A DNA stretch of 64,000 nt from Rhodococcus sp. WMMA185 (GCF_001767395.1 NZ_CP017014.1:744001-808000); one strand, 5' to 3'; shown: positions 1 through 8,880, counted from the first letter of the stretch. Made by a program: numbers and translations. Notes: generated from the sequence alone by a model not told the origin.

Positions 1-1
1 G

Positions 2-412
2 GTGGCCGGTGTGGTCGTACTGCAAATAGTCACCGGGGCCGCGATGGGGCTCGCCTACGGTCTGGTCACATCGGATGTGCCGGGCAATGTGGCTGATTTG
101 ACCGTGGCGTCCTTGGTCTTCGTGCCTGCAATCCTGGTGGTGGCCGCCATTGCCGTTCTGCTCTTCGGGGGCCTCCCGTTGTGGGCGTCCGGGCTTTCCT
201 GGGCTGCGCTCGCATTGTCCCTGCTGTTCGGGTTGCTCGGTCCACTACTCGGATTGCCGGATTTCGTACGCAACCTGTCGCCGTTCAGTCACGTGCCGCC
301 CGTTCCCGCCGCTGATGTGACGGGCGCGCCGTTGATGTGGATGGTGGCGATCGCAGTCGCAGTGGCGGCGACCGGTGTCGCGCTGTTCCGGCGGCGTGAT
401 CTGGTCATCTAG
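2..412 (+). CDS. ABC-2 type exporter permease, C-terminal fragment
   Basis: This is the 3' end of a gene that begins before the window. The visible 136 residues contain three to four hydrophobic stretches, at about residues 1-20, 35-55, 60-85 and 110-130. They end in a short basic tail, FRRRDLV, after a last membrane helix. That layout is typical of the C-terminus of large actinobacterial permeases related to exporters of polyketide antibiotics. It would work in the cytoplasmic membrane with an ATPase encoded upstream, outside the window. The GTG at base 2 only opens the visible frame and need not be the true start. It converges on mftR, with a hairpin between them. The family is inferred from the tail and the hydrophobicity pattern, and the substrate cannot be told. 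Confidence 0.6.
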   Translation: MAGVVVLQIVTGAAMGLAYGLVTSDVPGNVADLTVASLVFVPAILVVAAIAVLLFGGLPLWASGLSWAALALSLLFGLLGPLLGLPDFVRNLSPFSHVPPVPAADVTGAPLMWMVAIAVAVAATGVALFRRRDLVI

Positions 413-429
413 CCGCCTGCCGACCCTGG

Positions 430-465
430 CCGACTCGAACTGTCGGACGAGATGTCCGGAGTCGG
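430..465. terminator. Hairpin between convergent genes, likely bidirectional terminator
   Basis: CCGACTC at 430-436 pairs with GAGTCGG at 459-465. Inside, CGGAC at 444-448 pairs with GTCCG at 454-458. Together they make a long GC-rich stem with a small asymmetric bulge. It lies between the stop codons of the permease fragment (plus strand) and mftR (minus strand), where a shared terminator is expected. A T-rich patch follows on the plus strand but there is no true U-tract. Confidence 0.4.
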
Positions 466-479
466 CTTTGCAGTGTTTC

Positions 480-1112
480 CTATTCGCCGAGTGCGCCCAA
501 TCCGTCCCGGAGCAAGTGCATCCCGGTGGCGAGTAGTTGCCGAAGTTCGACCGATTCGTCGTCGAGCCACTGCTCATAGGCCGACATCGCGATGCCGAGT
601 ACAAGATTGCCGACCGTGCGCGGAATGTGGTCGGCCGGGTCGGCACCCAGTCTGTCGGCGACATATTCCGAGATGACACCCCGCCACCCCTCGTACATCA
701 CTACCGAATACGCCTGCAGCGCAGGTACCCGGAGGATCAGTCTCATTCGTTTGCGGTGGTTGGCCTCCTCGCTGATCGGAAACGAATTGAACTGAAGGAG
801 TGCGGCGGTCAGGGTGTCAGCTATCGAGATGTCCTCGGGTTGCTCCTCGAGTTGGGTACGCATCTCGGCGAGATGCGAGTCGAAGTCACCCCAGGGAATT
901 GCGTTCTTGGACGGGAAATAGCGAAACAGCGTGCGCCGGGCTATGCCGCACGCCTGCGCAACCTGGTCGACGCTGGTCTCGTCGAATCCCTGTTGAGTGA
1001 ACAACTCGATCCCGACGGTGCTGATCCGATCCTGCGTCGTTGCTGGACGCCGGCCGATTCGGCTGGATGGTTTTCGACGACTTCTCACCTTTGATCCTTT
1101 CGCTCTGTACAT
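480..1112 (-). CDS. mftR: Mycofactocin system TetR-family regulator MftR
   Basis: This is a TetR-family repressor of 210 residues, the usual length. The N-terminal helix-turn-helix includes GIARRTLFRYFPSKN at about residues 45-60 and follows a basic leader. The C-terminal part is an all-helical ligand domain. I chose the ATG at 1112 because it puts the HTH near the N-terminus. The open frame extends upstream to 1301, but that would run across mftA. MftR homologues bind the mftR-mftA intergenic region and are reported to respond to long-chain acyl-CoA. Here the gene diverges from mftA with a gap of about 109 bp that holds nested inverted repeats. The identity rests on fold and on its place beside mftA, and both are clear. 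Confidence 0.85.
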   Translation of the reverse strand: MYRAKGSKVRSRRKPSSRIGRRPATTQDRISTVGIELFTQQGFDETSVDQVAQACGIARRTLFRYFPSKNAIPWGDFDSHLAEMRTQLEEQPEDISIADTLTAALLQFNSFPISEEANHRKRMRLILRVPALQAYSVVMYEGWRGVISEYVADRLGADPADHIPRTVGNLVLGIAMSAYEQWLDDESVELRQLLATGMHLLRDGLGALGE

Positions 1113-1149
1113 TCTGCACTCGATGCCATTAGATTGGTGAGGCGAATCA

Positions 1150-1192
1150 CAGAGAGCCTCTTCCGTGGCCGGGAACACGGATCGATTCTCTG
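1150..1192. promoter_or_regulatory. Nested inverted repeats in the mftR-mftA divergent promoter region
   Basis: CAGAGA at 1150-1155 is the inverse of TCTCTG at 1187-1192. Nested almost concentrically within it, CCGTG at 1163-1167 is the inverse of CACGG at 1176-1180. Both pairs centre on about base 1171, between the mftR start and the mftA ribosome-binding site. This is where an MftR operator should be. The arms are short, so the assignment is tentative. Confidence 0.3.
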
Positions 1193-1221
1193 CTCTATCA
1201 CTCGGACAGTAGGAGGAAATC

Positions 1222-1317
1222 ATGTCGGACAACGACAACGAGGTACTGGAAACCGATTTGATCGAGGAATCTCTGGTGGAAGAGGTTTCGATCGACGGCA
1301 TGTGCGGCGTGTACTGA
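1222..1317 (+). CDS. mftA: Mycofactocin precursor peptide MftA
   Basis: This small gene encodes the 31-residue ribosomal precursor of mycofactocin. Its acidic leader ends in the core IDGMCGVY, the family's invariant C-terminus. MftC decarboxylates the last Val-Tyr pair and joins the two residues. MftE then releases the modified dipeptide, which becomes the redox cofactor. The start is fixed by a near-perfect Shine-Dalgarno (AGGAGG at 1211-1216) five bases before the ATG. The stop is followed after 2 nt by mftB. The core and the neighbours make this call essentially certain. Confidence 0.96.
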   Translation: MSDNDNEVLETDLIEESLVEEVSIDGMCGVY

Positions 1318-1319
1318 AC

Positions 1320-1622
1320 ATGTCCGCTCCGGCGCCGGCTTCAACGACCGGCAAGCCCGCAATCGATCTCGATGTGGGCTGGAAACTTCATCATCGAGTG
1401 GCGCTGCGCCACGAACCCTTCGGGGCGTTGCTCTACCACTTCGGTACCCGCAAACTCTCGTTTCTGAAGAACCGCACGATCGTCGCGGTGGTCGAGGCCC
1501 TTCCATCGCACGCTGACGCCCGGTCCGCGCTGCGAGCGCAGGGCATCGGGGACGATCTCGCGCCGAAGTACGCGCGCGCACTCGGCGCCCTGGCCGAGTC
1601 ACACATGATCATCCGTGTGTGA
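1320..1622 (+). CDS. mftB: Mycofactocin peptide chaperone MftB
   Basis: This is a 100-residue protein of the PqqD/RRE type. It binds the MftA leader and presents the precursor to the radical SAM enzyme MftC. The family features are an N-terminal segment ending near VGWKLHHRVALRHEPFG, a beta-rich middle (ALLYHFGTRKLSFLKN) and a helical C-terminal half ending in a conserved short hydrophobic tail. The ATG at 1320 was chosen because it lies 2 nt after the mftA stop and gives the usual length. A longer frame from 1134 would overlap mftA entirely. mftC follows after 50 bp. Confidence 0.93.
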   Translation: MSAPAPASTTGKPAIDLDVGWKLHHRVALRHEPFGALLYHFGTRKLSFLKNRTIVAVVEALPSHADARSALRAQGIGDDLAPKYARALGALAESHMIIRV

Positions 1623-1672
1623 CCGGCCCTGCCGCGGCAGTCCTTTCCGTTCCATACCAGAGGAATTAGCCC

Positions 1673-2896
1673 ATGACCTCCATCCTCGACAGGCCCTCGG
1701 CCTCCCAGCCGGTCGGGCGCCTCGTCGACCAGTTCGAACTCGGTCTCGACGCCCCGATCTGTCTCACCTGGGAGTTGACCTACGCGTGCAACCTGTCGTG
1801 TGTGCACTGCCTGTCCTCATCGGGGCGGCGCGACCCGAATGAGCTCAGCACCGCGCAGTGCAAGTCGATCATCGACGAACTGCAGCGCATGCAGGTGTTC
1901 TACGTCAACATCGGCGGCGGGGAGCCGACCGTTCGCCCGGACTTCTGGGAACTGGTGGACTACGCGACCGCGCACCAGGTCGGCGTCAAGTTCTCCACCA
2001 ACGGGGTGAAGATCGACAAGAAGGTGGCCGAGCGTCTCGCGGCCAGTGACTACGTCGACGTGCAGATATCCCTCGACGGCGCCACCGCCGAGGTCAATGA
2101 CGCGGTTCGCGGCCCAGGGTCGTTCGCGATGGCGGTACGAGCTCTCGAGAACCTGGCCGAGGCCGGGTTCGAGAACGCGAAGATCTCGGTTGTCGTGACC
2201 CGGCACAACGTGCCCCAGCTCGACGACTTCAAGGCGCTCGCCGACAAATACGGTGCCACCCTGCGCATCACTCGGTTGCGTCCATCCGGCCGCGGTGCGG
2301 ACGTGTGGGGTGACTTGCACCCCACCCAGACACAGCAACGCCAGTTGTACGACTGGCTGGTCGCCAACGGTGAAGGCGTACTCACCGGCGACTCCTTCTT
2401 TCACCTCTCCGCCTACGGTGATGCTCTGCCGGGGCTCAACCTGTGCGGGGCCGGGCGCGTGGTCTGCCTGATCGATCCGATCGGCGACGTGTACGCCTGC
2501 CCGTTCGCAATCCACGAGAAATTCCTCGCCGGAAATATTCTGGCGGACGGCGGTTTCCAGAAAGTCTGGCAGCACTCGGACCTGTTCCGGGAGCTTCGTT
2601 CGCCGCAGACCGGTGGTGCGTGCAGCAAGTGCGACCACTACGACTCCTGCCGTGGCGGCTGCATGGCCGCGAAGTTCTTCACCGGGTTGCCGATGGACGG
2701 TCCGGACCCGGAGTGCGTCATCGGAAACGGTGAAGCGGCGTTGACTGACGCGGGTGAGATCCCGAAGTCCAGCGTCGACCACTCCCGCACCGGTCAGCGA
2801 AGGACACCGCGGGCACCGGTTCCGTTGACGCTGATGACGCGCCCGCCGGCCAAGATGTGTGACGAGAACCCGCTTGCGGGCATGGAACAGGCATAG
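1673..2896 (+). CDS. mftC: Mycofactocin radical SAM maturase MftC
   Basis: This is a 407-residue radical SAM enzyme with a SPASM domain. The CxxxCxxC motif (C39, C43, C46) binds the SAM-cleaving 4Fe-4S cluster and is followed by the NIGGGEP glycine-rich strand. The C-terminal SPASM region has the cysteine groups CGAGRVVC, then YACPF, then CSKCDHYDSCRGGC for auxiliary clusters. MftC oxidatively decarboxylates the terminal tyrosine of MftA and then closes the C-C bond with the penultimate valine. This needs MftB. The N-terminus and ATG fit the family. The last 40 residues beyond the final cysteine (PDPECV) are basic and low in conservation, as is common in this family. Confidence 0.97.
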   Translation: MTSILDRPSASQPVGRLVDQFELGLDAPICLTWELTYACNLSCVHCLSSSGRRDPNELSTAQCKSIIDELQRMQVFYVNIGGGEPTVRPDFWELVDYATAHQVGVKFSTNGVKIDKKVAERLAASDYVDVQISLDGATAEVNDAVRGPGSFAMAVRALENLAEAGFENAKISVVVTRHNVPQLDDFKALADKYGATLRITRLRPSGRGADVWGDLHPTQTQQRQLYDWLVANGEGVLTGDSFFHLSAYGDALPGLNLCGAGRVVCLIDPIGDVYACPFAIHEKFLAGNILADGGFQKVWQHSDLFRELRSPQTGGACSKCDHYDSCRGGCMAAKFFTGLPMDGPDPECVIGNGEAALTDAGEIPKSSVDHSRTGQRRTPRAPVPLTLMTRPPAKMCDENPLAGMEQA

Positions 2897-2924
2897 TTCG
2901 TTCGACAGATGCGAGGGGTACTCG

Positions 2925-4100
2925 ATGGGTAGGAATTCGTATTTCGAGACTGTGGCGGAGGCCCAGCGTCGCGCGAAGAAGCGACTGCCGAAGTCGGTCT
3001 ACTCGGCGCTGATCGCCGGTTCCGAAAAGGGCGTGACCGTCGACGACAACACTGCGGCGTTCGCCGAGTTGGGTTTCGCGCCCCACGTCGTAGGGCTCTC
3101 GGACAAGCGTGAGATGGCCACGACCGTGCTGGGCCAGCCGATTTCGATGCCCGTCGTGATGTCCCCGACCGGTGTACAGGCGGTACATCCTGATGGCGAG
3201 GTCGCGGTTGCCCGCGCTGCGGCGGCCCGGGGGACGGCGATCGGTCTGAGTTCGTTCGCGAGTAGACCCATCGAAGAGGTGACGGCGGCCAATCCACAGA
3301 CGTTCTTCCAGATGTACTGGGTGGGAAGCCGTTACGAAATGTTGCAGCGAACCGAACGCGCCCGGGAGGCTGGTGCGACCGCGCTGATCGTCACCACCGA
3401 CTGGTCCTTCTCCCACGGGCGCGATTGGGGTAGCCCGGCCATTCCCGAGAAGATGAACCTCGAGTCGATGATCAAGTTCGCCCCCGAGGGCATCACTCGT
3501 CCGAAGTGGCTCTACGGGTTCTTGAAGACCCGCAAGATCCCCGACCTGACCACACCCAACCTGGCCAAGCCCGGGCAGGATCCGCCGACATTCTTCGGCG
3601 CCTACGGCGAATGGATGCAGACGCCGCTTCCCACCTGGGACGACATAGCATGGCTGCGGGAGCAGTGGGGCGGCCCGTTCATGCTCAAGGGCGTGATGAG
3701 GGTCGACGACGCCAAGCGCGCCGTCGAAGCCGGCGTCACCGCGATCTCGGTGTCCAACCACGGAGGCAACAATCTCGACGGCACACCGGCGTCGATCCGC
3801 GCTCTTCCGGCCGTCGTGGACGCCGTCGGCGACCAGGTAGAGGTCCTGCTCGACGGCGGAATTCGCCGCGGCAGCGACGTTGTGAAGGCCCTCGCCCTCG
3901 GTGCGCGGGCGGTCATGATCGGGCGGGCCTACCTGTGGGGACTGTCAGCGAACGGGCAGGCCGGGGTCGAGAACGTTCTCGACATTCTGCGAGGGGGCAT
4001 CGACTCCGCCCTGCTGGGTCTTGGGCACGCGTCCATCCACGACCTCAGCCCCGCCGACGTGGTGATCCCGCCGGGGTTCGCTCGGGCCCTGGGCATCTGA
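2925..4100 (+). CDS. mftD: Mycofactocin FMN-dependent dehydrogenase MftD
   Basis: This is a 391-residue FMN enzyme of the alpha-hydroxy-acid oxidase fold. It deaminates the dipeptide-derived lactam (AHDP) to premycofactocin and so creates the redox-active alpha-keto amide. Family landmarks are SPTGVQAVHPDGE near the N-terminal strand, MLKGVM in the lysine-containing strand, the substrate-site VSNHGGNNLDG, and the phosphate-binding end LLDGGIRRGSD followed by GARAVMIGRAYLWGL. I took the ATG at 2925 rather than the longer frame from 2859, because the longer one overlaps the end of mftC and adds residues foreign to the family. The gap to mftC is 28 bp. Confidence 0.95.
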   Translation: MGRNSYFETVAEAQRRAKKRLPKSVYSALIAGSEKGVTVDDNTAAFAELGFAPHVVGLSDKREMATTVLGQPISMPVVMSPTGVQAVHPDGEVAVARAAAARGTAIGLSSFASRPIEEVTAANPQTFFQMYWVGSRYEMLQRTERAREAGATALIVTTDWSFSHGRDWGSPAIPEKMNLESMIKFAPEGITRPKWLYGFLKTRKIPDLTTPNLAKPGQDPPTFFGAYGEWMQTPLPTWDDIAWLREQWGGPFMLKGVMRVDDAKRAVEAGVTAISVSNHGGNNLDGTPASIRALPAVVDAVGDQVEVLLDGGIRRGSDVVKALALGARAVMIGRAYLWGLSANGQAGVENVLDILRGGIDSALLGLGHASIHDLSPADVVIPPGFARALGI

Positions 4101-4123
4101 GGACTGACCGGGATACGGTCTCG

Positions 4124-6094
4124 ATGTCCGCACAGTTGACAGGCCCGATCACTTTGGCTGGTCGCCGCGCTTCGTCCAGAGTTCTCATGGGTCCCCACGT
4201 CACCAATCTGTGTGTGGGAAGAAGGCTCTCGCAGCGGCACGTTGCGTACTACGAGCGGCGTGCACGCGGTGGTGCGGGCACCATAGTGACCGAGGTGGCC
4301 TCGGTGCATGCCTCCGACTGGCCCTATGAACGTGCCCCGCTCGCATCCGAGTGCATCGACGGTTGGCAGGACGTGGTCGCGGCCTGTCGCCCGCACGGCA
4401 CTCTGGTGCTGGCCGGATTGGGTCATACCGGGTTACAGGGGTCGAGCGCCTTTTCGCAGGCAGTGCTGTGGGGACCGTCACCGGTTGCCGACGTGATCTC
4501 GCGAGAGTTGCCGATGCAGATGGAACGGCCCGAGATCGCCGTCCTGGTGGACGCCTTCCGGGCCGGTACCGCCGCCGCGGTCTCCGCCGATGTGGATGGT
4601 GTAGAACTCGACGCCGGTCCGAGAAGCCTCCTCCGACAGTTTTTGTCGGGTCTGACCAACCTACGAGAAGACGAGTACGGGGCACAGCCCCTGCGTCTGG
4701 CGCGCGAGGTGATCGAGGCCGTCCGTGCCGAATTGGGCCCGGGTCGAGTGCTGTCGCTGCGACTGAGTTGCGACGAGATGGCGCCGTGGGCAGGTATCAC
4801 CCCCGAGATCGCCGCGGGGTATGTACGGGAGTTGGCCGGCCTCCTCGATTTGCTCGTGGTGGTGCGCGGCGGACCGATGTCGGTAAGTCAATACAGGCCT
4901 GACTTCCACAGCCCGGCGTCATTCAACACCGTTCTCTGCCGACACATTCGAGTGGCCGCCTCCGACTCCGTACCGGTCGTACTCCAAGGGAGTGTGATCG
5001 AATCGTCCGCCGCTCAGACTGCCCTCGACGAGGGGGTGGCCGACATGGTCGAGATGACTCGGGCACAGATCGCGGACCCAGACCTCGTCGCCAAGATCCG
5101 ACTGGGCGAGACACCGCGTCCGTGCATCCTGTGCAACCAGACGTGCCAGGTGCTCGACCCCCGCAATCCAGTCGTGACCTGCGTCGGGAACCCGACGAGC
5201 GGACACGAGACCCTCGATCCGGCCGAGAGCGTCGCCGATACCGTCGACCCATGTGTGGTGCTGGTCGTGGGTGCCGGTCCGGCGGGCCTGGAGGCGGCGC
5301 GTGTACTCGCCCGCAGCGGTAGGCGCGTTACGGTCGTGGATTCCGCTGATCGCACCGGTGGAATGGTGCGGGTGGTGGCCTCGGCGGCACCCCACCTCGA
5401 GCCGCTGGCCGACTGGCTGGAATCGGAATGCCGCAGTCTGGGAGTCGAGTTCCGTCTTGGATCGACAGTGGTCGAGGCTGACCTCGCTGCCGCTGAACAG
5501 GAGGGTGCAACGTTGGTCCTGGCCACCGGCAGCACACCACGCCCGCTGCCGTTTCCGGTTGCGGGGCGAACTCAGTGCGCCGACGCTGCCGAGGTCCTCG
5601 GCGGACTGGCGCTACGGGAGGGATCGGTGGTGGTCTTCGATCCGGTCGGCGGACCGGCGGGAGTGGGAGTCGCGGAATGGCTCGCGGCGCGCGGGCGCGA
5701 AGTGAGCATCGTGACGCAAGACTCCGTCGTAGGTTCGAGGCTTGGGATGACCGGCGATCTGGTGGACGCCAACGCCCGATTGCAGCGAGTGGGGGTCACC
5801 CGCCGACTCGACAGCAGAATCGTGTCGATTGACGACGCGGGTGTGCGAATCCGGAACCGGTATACCGATGTGGAAACGGTAGTGGCGTGCGGGGTGCTGG
5901 TCGACTGCTCGCATCGTCTTCCGAACGACATGCTCGGCGCCTCCCGTCCCGACGCGGTGTGGGTCGGCGACTGCGTGGCTCCGCGAACACTTCTCGAATC
6001 GATCAGGGAAGGCCGCCTCGCGGCGCTGAACGTGGCGTCGAACGTGCGGTCCGAGTGTGAACACAGTCCGTTCACCCTCGCCAACGAGAGATAG
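4124..6094 (+). CDS. Mycofactocin-system FadH/OYE-family oxidoreductase 1
   Basis: This is a 656-residue flavoprotein built like 2,4-dienoyl-CoA reductase (FadH). An N-terminal old-yellow-enzyme barrel covers about residues 1-330. A four-cysteine 4Fe-4S site follows (CILCNQTC, then a fourth Cys about 11 residues later) at about 334-352. A C-terminal FAD/NAD(P) Rossmann part starts at VVGAGPAGLEAA near residue 378. It resembles the first of two OYE-like proteins recurrently linked to mft loci. Electron transfer to or from mycofactocin is inferred from that linkage, and the substrate is unknown. The ATG at 4124 matches the barrel N-terminus. The open frame to 3506 is only read-through over mftD. 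The second paralogue lies at 6912-8873, one gene downstream. Confidence 0.88.
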   Translation: MSAQLTGPITLAGRRASSRVLMGPHVTNLCVGRRLSQRHVAYYERRARGGAGTIVTEVASVHASDWPYERAPLASECIDGWQDVVAACRPHGTLVLAGLGHTGLQGSSAFSQAVLWGPSPVADVISRELPMQMERPEIAVLVDAFRAGTAAAVSADVDGVELDAGPRSLLRQFLSGLTNLREDEYGAQPLRLAREVIEAVRAELGPGRVLSLRLSCDEMAPWAGITPEIAAGYVRELAGLLDLLVVVRGGPMSVSQYRPDFHSPASFNTVLCRHIRVAASDSVPVVLQGSVIESSAAQTALDEGVADMVEMTRAQIADPDLVAKIRLGETPRPCILCNQTCQVLDPRNPVVTCVGNPTSGHETLDPAESVADTVDPCVVLVVGAGPAGLEAARVLARSGRRVTVVDSADRTGGMVRVVASAAPHLEPLADWLESECRSLGVEFRLGSTVVEADLAAAEQEGATLVLATGSTPRPLPFPVAGRTQCADAAEVLGGLALREGSVVVFDPVGGPAGVGVAEWLAARGREVSIVTQDSVVGSRLGMTGDLVDANARLQRVGVTRRLDSRIVSIDDAGVRIRNRYTDVETVVACGVLVDCSHRLPNDMLGASRPDAVWVGDCVAPRTLLESIREGRLAALNVASNVRSECEHSPFTLANER

Positions 6095-6102
6095 GAAATT
6101 GC

Positions 6103-6915
6103 ATGGGACAGTTCGACGGCAAGGTCGCGTTCATTACCGGAGCCGCCCGCGGACAGGGGCGAACACACGCGGTACGGTTGGCGCGCGAGGGCGCGGCGAT
6201 CATCGCAATCGATATCTGTGGGCCGGTGTCGGAGTACAACACCTACGATCCGGCGACTGCGGACGATCTGGCGGAGACAGTACGCCTGGTCGAGTCCGAG
6301 GGTGGCAAGATTCTGGCCGAGCAGGCAGACATACGGGACAGCGCGCAACTGAGGGCCATCGTGAATCGCGGGGTCGAGCAGTTCGGTGGACTCGACATCG
6401 TGATTGCAAATGCTGGGATCTGCAACTGGAACAGATTCTGGGAGATGTCCGACGAGCAGTGGGAGACGCTGATCGACGTGAACCTCACGGGCACGTGGAA
6501 GACGCTCAAGGCCGCGGTCCCACCGATGATCGAAGGCGGTCGCGGCGGATCGATCATCGTGATCAGCTCCGTGGCCGGTATCAAACCCATTCCAGGGCAG
6601 GCGAACTACGCAGCATCCAAGTTCGGACTCGTCGGCCTGACCCAGGCCGCGGCGAAGGAGCTGGGCGAATACGGGATTCGTGTCAATTCGATTCACCCCT
6701 ACGGAGTGAAGACCCCGATGGGTAACGACCAGGGCGGCCTCGCGACTTTCGAGAAGCATCCTCAGTACATGTCGAGCTTGGCATCGATCCTCACGGACCA
6801 CCCGTTGGCCGAGACCGACGACATCGCGGACGCGGCGGTGTGGCTGGCCGGCGACGGTTCGCGGATGGTTACCGGCAGTCAGGTCACCGTGGACATGGGT
6901 GCGACCAAGGTGTGA
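6103..6915 (+). CDS. Mycofactocin-coupled SDR-family oxidoreductase
   Basis: This is a 270-residue short-chain dehydrogenase. The dinucleotide site is GAARGQGR at about residues 13-20, followed by the NAG motif (IANAGIC). The catalytic Ser-Tyr-Lys is in VISSVAG and YAASK at about 162-180. An extra loop after strand 2 (about residues 35-55, around VSEYNTYDP) is typical of mycofactocin-dependent SDRs. These keep a non-exchangeable nicotinamide that is re-oxidised by mycofactocin rather than by free NAD+. An alcohol is the expected substrate type, but which one is not visible. It sits between the two OYE paralogues, 8 bp after the first, and overlaps the second by 4 nt, so all three are probably co-translated. 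Confidence 0.9.
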   Translation: MGQFDGKVAFITGAARGQGRTHAVRLAREGAAIIAIDICGPVSEYNTYDPATADDLAETVRLVESEGGKILAEQADIRDSAQLRAIVNRGVEQFGGLDIVIANAGICNWNRFWEMSDEQWETLIDVNLTGTWKTLKAAVPPMIEGGRGGSIIVISSVAGIKPIPGQANYAASKFGLVGLTQAAAKELGEYGIRVNSIHPYGVKTPMGNDQGGLATFEKHPQYMSSLASILTDHPLAETDDIADAAVWLAGDGSRMVTGSQVTVDMGATKV

Positions 6916-8873
6916 GCGACCCGGAATACAGTCACCTGTTCACCCGGTTGCGCCTGGGGCCTCTGACCCTGCGCAACCGGGTGGTCTTCTCGGCGCATCT
7001 CACCGGCTACGCGGTCGAGGGTCTGCCCACCGAGCAGCATGCCGCCTACTATGCCGCCCGTGCGAAGGGTGGTGCGGGCCTGATCATCTCCGAAGAACAC
7101 GCCACTCATCGGGGAGACTGGCCGTACGAGAAGGTCATTGCCGGATACCGGCCCGAGGTGGTCCCCGGCTACCGACGGATCACTGACGCCGTTCACGAGT
7201 ACGACGTCCCGATCCTGGCGCAGATCAACCACAATGGTGGGCAGGGCTCGAGCATGTATTCCCGGCTTCCGTTATTGGCGCCGAGCGCCGTTCCTGATCC
7301 GCTGTTCCGTGAAGTTCCCAAGGCGCTCGACCAGAGGGAAATCCGCGCTCTCGTAGGGGGATACGCGCGGGTCGCCGAGCACTGCATACAGGGCGGGTTC
7401 GACGGCATCGAACTACAGTGCTCCCACTCCTCCTTGGTGCGAAGCTTTCTTGCCCCCGCGACGAATCTTCGCACCGACTGTTACGGCGGATCACTGGCCA
7501 ACCGGGCCCGGTTCCTTCTCGAGGTCGTCGCGGCCGTGCGTGAAGCGATCGGCCCGCAGCGCGCATTCGGGGTCAGGCTCGCCGGGGAGGATCTGTTCGA
7601 CGGAGGTGTACGACTCGACGAGGCGGCGGAGGTAGCCGCTCTCGTCGAGGCGGATGGCCGGGTCGACTACATCAACACTTCCATCGGCATGGCCACCGAG
7701 ACGCTCCACATGATCGAGGCATCCATGGCCGTTCCTCAGGGATACGCACTGTTCATCCCGAGCGCCATCCGGCAACGGGTTTCCCTCCCGGTGGTGGGCG
7801 TCGGACGCTTCAAGGATCCTCGCCAGGCCGATCGGGCCCTTGCAGAAGGGCACTGCGATCTGATCGGGGTTGTGCGCAGCCAGATCGCCGACCCGGACTT
7901 CGCCGCGAAGGCGCAGGCCGGGCATGAGACGTCCATCCGAAGGTGCCTGGCCTGCAACCAGGAATGTATCGGGCGCATGGGACTCGGGCGTTGGCTCGGC
8001 TGCGTCGTAAATCCCCGCGCGGGCAAGGAGTCGATGCTACTGCCCGAACCGACGATTCGGGGTAGGCGCGTGTTCGTTGTGGGAGGCGGACCGGCTGGTC
8101 TCAAGGCCGCCGCAACGGCGGCGCAACGTGGTCACGACGTGACCTTGTTCGAACGCGCAAGGTCCGTCGGTGGGCAGATCCGCACCGCTGCGGGCGTTCC
8201 GGGTCGTCGAGAGTTGCTCGACTCGGTGCTGGATCTGGAAGAGGAGTGCGTTCGGTGTGGGGTAGACATGAGGACCGACTCCGAGGCGACGGCCGAGTTT
8301 CTGGCAGCGGCCGGTCCTGATGTCGTCGTACTCGCGACCGGGGCGCGTCCACGGCGCCCGAGATGGGCGGGCGTGTTGGATCGGGTCGTAGACGTTCGTG
8401 ACGTTCTCGAGGGTCGTGCACACCCGTCCGGAACCGTGCTTGTGGTCGATGAACTCGGCTTCCATCAGGGAACGTCCGTTGCGGAGTTCGCGGCCGACGC
8501 CGGATGTGCGGTCACCATCTGCACGCCGGGGATGATTGTCGGGCAGGATCTCGGTATCACCCTGGACTTCGAGGACTGGAACCGGCGCGCGCATTGCAAG
8601 GGCATCGCCGCGATGACCGACGTGGTGCCGACAGGTGCCGAGCCTCTCGACGGTGGCGGGATCGCGGTCACTCTTCTACACCACCCGACCGGCCGCTCTT
8701 CGCGGTTCATCGCTGACTGGGTGGTGTCCTCCACGCACCAGCGGGCAGAGGACGGGCTTTGGAAGGCGCTGTCCGGCAGTGGTATCGAGGTCCATCGCGT
8801 CGGGGACGCATTGGCGCCGCGCCGTGCGCACTCCGCCATCATCGAGGGCGAGAAGGTTGGGCTGTCGCTGTAG
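6912..8873 (+). CDS. Mycofactocin-system FadH/OYE-family oxidoreductase 2
   Basis: This is a 653-residue FadH-like flavoprotein and the second mft-linked OYE paralogue. The order is an OYE barrel (RNRVVFSAHLTGY near the N-terminus), then the iron-sulphur cysteines CLACNQEC plus a later Cys at about residues 345-365, then the FAD Rossmann motif VVGGGPAGLKAA at about 387. The GTG start at 6912 overlaps the SDR stop (GTGA), which favours it over the ATG-like frame opening at 6840. The pair of OYE proteins around an SDR suggests a two-step oxidation/reduction of one substrate, but this is inference. The gene ends just before a palindromic element at 8881. Confidence 0.88.
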   Translation: MSDPEYSHLFTRLRLGPLTLRNRVVFSAHLTGYAVEGLPTEQHAAYYAARAKGGAGLIISEEHATHRGDWPYEKVIAGYRPEVVPGYRRITDAVHEYDVPILAQINHNGGQGSSMYSRLPLLAPSAVPDPLFREVPKALDQREIRALVGGYARVAEHCIQGGFDGIELQCSHSSLVRSFLAPATNLRTDCYGGSLANRARFLLEVVAAVREAIGPQRAFGVRLAGEDLFDGGVRLDEAAEVAALVEADGRVDYINTSIGMATETLHMIEASMAVPQGYALFIPSAIRQRVSLPVVGVGRFKDPRQADRALAEGHCDLIGVVRSQIADPDFAAKAQAGHETSIRRCLACNQECIGRMGLGRWLGCVVNPRAGKESMLLPEPTIRGRRVFVVGGGPAGLKAAATAAQRGHDVTLFERARSVGGQIRTAAGVPGRRELLDSVLDLEEECVRCGVDMRTDSEATAEFLAAAGPDVVVLATGARPRRPRWAGVLDRVVDVRDVLEGRAHPSGTVLVVDELGFHQGTSVAEFAADAGCAVTICTPGMIVGQDLGITLDFEDWNRRAHCKGIAAMTDVVPTGAEPLDGGGIAVTLLHHPTGRSSRFIADWVVSSTHQRAEDGLWKALSGSGIEVHRVGDALAPRRAHSAIIEGEKVGLSL

Positions 8874-8880
8874 GGTCTTG

